From Edaphobacter sp. 12200R-103 (lineage in GTDB: Bacteria > Acidobacteriota > Terriglobia > Terriglobales > Acidobacteriaceae): 64,000 nucleotides of DNA. The notes under the pieces are model-generated. The model was not told the DNA's origin and searched no databases. It saw nothing but the letters and a program-made list of their open reading frames with translations. The translations under genes were made by a program, and so were the position numbers. Of the stretch, positions 62,702 through 64,000 are shown piece after piece (position 1 is the stretch's first letter; each line of letters begins with the position of its first letter). The stretch lies in NCBI RefSeq assembly GCF_010093025.1, contig NZ_CP048114.1:4092001-4156000 (forward strand), written 5' to 3'.

Positions 62702-63682
62702 TTATCGGGATGGATCGTAACTTTCAAAACCGCGTTTGAGATATTCGCCAGGGTTGGCCCCGACAACTCGCTTGAACGCCTTACTGAACGCGGCGTCGGA
62801 CTCGTAACCGACCGACCGGGCAACATCGATGAGCTTCTTGTCGCGCTGTTCGAGTAACTGCATCGCCTTCTGCATCCGCCATTCAGTGACATACTCCAGC
62901 GGTGTTTGCCCAAGAAGCTCTTTAAAGCGCGCTGCGAATGCGGAGCGAGACATACCCGCTGTTGTGGCCAGGGATTCGACCGTCCAGGGGGTGTTCACAC
63001 TGTCGTGAGCGGCGCTCAGGGCAGTGCCTATTTGAGGATCGAAGATCGCACGAAGCCATCCTTTGTTGCGTTCCGGTCCCGACGCGATATGCGCCCGGAG
63101 TGCCTGGATAAACAGAACTTCGCCTAGCCGAGCCGCAACGGCTTCGGACCCCGGCGCCTGTTCCGCCATTTCTGAGGCCAGCGCCTGCATGGTGGTATGA
63201 AGAGCAAGCGTGTGGGCCTGATCGGCCTTAATCAGAATGAAGCTCGGCAATAACTGAGTGATCGGCCTCAAACTGGCGTGATTAAAACTCAAGGAACCAC
63301 AGACGATCGTCGTCGGTGCGCCGCCACCGCCATAAAAAGCGACATTGCCATTGGCCGTGGCCCCGATCTCGCTGAAACTCCACTTCGGACGTGTCTGCGG
63401 GCTGTCACGCAAAATAATCGAAGTCCCCTTAGCCAACAAAAAGCAATCGCCACCGGTGAGGGGTATCGGCTCCGGAATACCTTCGACACTGAGCCAGCAG
63501 TTGCCGCGCAAAAGCATCGCGAAGTGCGCCAGATCCGTTGGGAAAGTCTTTTTGCCGGAAGGGGTGACTTTTTCTTCGGCCTGATTTTCCTGTTTCACAC
63601 CCCACGGGGCTGTAGCTTCGAGCCTGTGCAGACCGAAGGCGGTTACGTGCATCGTTCTGAAGATGTCAGTGATCGGGTCCAA
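62702..63682 (-). CDS. AraC-family regulator with N-terminal cupin
   Basis: 326 residues. The N-terminal about 200 residues form a cupin-type sensing domain (F-A-M-L-L-R-G-N-C-W-L-S-V-E-G). The C-terminal about 100 residues are the AraC double helix-turn-helix (V-E-S-L-A-T-T-A-G-M-S-R-S-A-F-A-A-R-F, then V-A-R-S-V-G-Y-E-S-D-A-A-F-S-K-A-F). It is divergent from an SDR gene 119 bases away, which is its likely target. Confidence 0.92.
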   Translation of the reverse strand: MDPITDIFRTMHVTAFGLHRLEATAPWGVKQENQAEEKVTPSGKKTFPTDLAHFAMLLRGNCWLSVEGIPEPIPLTGGDCFLLAKGTSIILRDSPQTRPKWSFSEIGATANGNVAFYGGGGAPTTIVCGSLSFNHASLRPITQLLPSFILIKADQAHTLALHTTMQALASEMAEQAPGSEAVAARLGEVLFIQALRAHIASGPERNKGWLRAIFDPQIGTALSAAHDSVNTPWTVESLATTAGMSRSAFAARFKELLGQTPLEYVTEWRMQKAMQLLEQRDKKLIDVARSVGYESDAAFSKAFKRVVGANPGEYLKRGFESYDPSR

Positions 63683-63801
63683 TATAACCTCTCATCTTGG
63701 ACGAATAAACAAAAGATTAGGACTTGCAGGCAGTTCTCGTCCACTGCCAAAGAAATCTACTCCTTTGTAGGAATGCTACACATCTACCGAAGGGAGTCAT
63801 C

Positions 63802-64000
63802 ATGGGAAAGCTTGAAGGTAAGGTTGCAGTCATCACGGGTGGATCGAGCGGCCTGGCGCTGGCCAGTGCCAGGCGGTTTGTTGAAGAGGGTGCCTACGTT
63901 TTCATCACGGGTAGGAGGCAGGAGCAGCTCGACGAGGCCGTCAAGCTGATTGGCCGGAACGTGACCGGCGTGCGCGGTGACGCGGCCAATCTCGATGACC
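63802..64000 (+). CDS. Short-chain dehydrogenase/reductase (5' part only)
   Basis: The first 66 codons are in view; the gene continues past the right edge. AGGGAG stands six bases before the ATG. The coenzyme loop reads T-G-G-S-S-G-L-A, with A where most SDRs have the third G. It is followed by R-R, which suggests NADP(H). The AraC regulator on the other strand probably controls it. Confidence 0.9.
   Translation, partial: MGKLEGKVAVITGGSSGLALASARRFVEEGAYVFITGRRQEQLDEAVKLIGRNVTGVRGDAANLDD

Overview
The window looks like a chromosomal segment from an acidobacterium of subdivision 1 (Terriglobus, Granulicella or Edaphobacter type). The evidence is two long Oar-type TonB-dependent receptors with an N-terminal carboxypeptidase-regulatory-like domain, a PadR regulator next to an ADOP-type orphan ABC permease, several secreted glycoside hydrolases, a eukaryote-like inositol oxygenase, and two families of short interspersed repeats. 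There is no rRNA, tRNA, CRISPR array, phage or IS element that I can see. This assignment is inference from gene content only.

Layout. 1-3.6 kb: start of an ABC ATPase, its HlyD-type adaptor, an IclR regulator and a secreted metallo-hydrolase. 3.9-7.4 kb: a GH5 glycosidase, then a 46-residue secreted-peptide ORF overlapping a LytS/LytTR two-component pair. 7.5-13.6 kb: an inositol block on the minus strand (inositol oxygenase, TonB receptor, PI-PLC-like phospholipase), with a promoter/operator in front of the oxygenase. 13.9-17.8 kb: subclass B3 metallo-beta-lactamase, a lower-GC Mrr-like nuclease, VanZ, a DinB-fold gene with a shifted start, and a small membrane protein. 17.9-21.9 kb: a minus-strand run of sugar transporter, LacI regulator, Asp-box propeller and MoaD/ThiS-like protein, led by an unlisted 34-residue membrane ORF and a perfect palindrome. 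22.1-25.8 kb: ECF sigma factor, zinc anti-sigma factor and two HEAT-repeat proteins. 25.9-29.7 kb: GH38 alpha-mannosidase and a cupin. 29.7-37.0 kb: ROK regulator, TonB receptor, an argininosuccinate-lyase-like enzyme and an amino-acid permease. 37.2-40.0 kb: a giant PIG-L deacetylase. 40.2-43.0 kb: a diguanylate cyclase and a double-SIS enzyme. 43.1-46.9 kb: glpK-glpD-glpF. 47.2-50.9 kb: GH28 gene and housekeeping genes (YggU, YggS, TrxB). 51.2-58.6 kb: sodium symporter, YihY, metallo-hydrolase, aldo-keto reductase, LigA. 58.6-62.4 kb: PadR-ADOP module between two copies of the same gene end. 62.7-64 kb: AraC regulator and the start of an SDR gene.

How it fits together. Most of the accessory genes serve uptake and breakdown of plant, fungal or membrane-derived carbon. 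The most suggestive regulatory link is an identical 12-bp palindromic word inside the promoters of the inositol oxygenase gene and the glp operon. A related palindrome precedes the sugar-transporter/LacI run. This suggests that inositol and glycerol use, the two water-soluble parts of phosphatidylinositol, are controlled together. Many starts had to be moved to TTG or internal ATG codons on Shine-Dalgarno evidence (for example glpK, glpD and the second TonB receptor).
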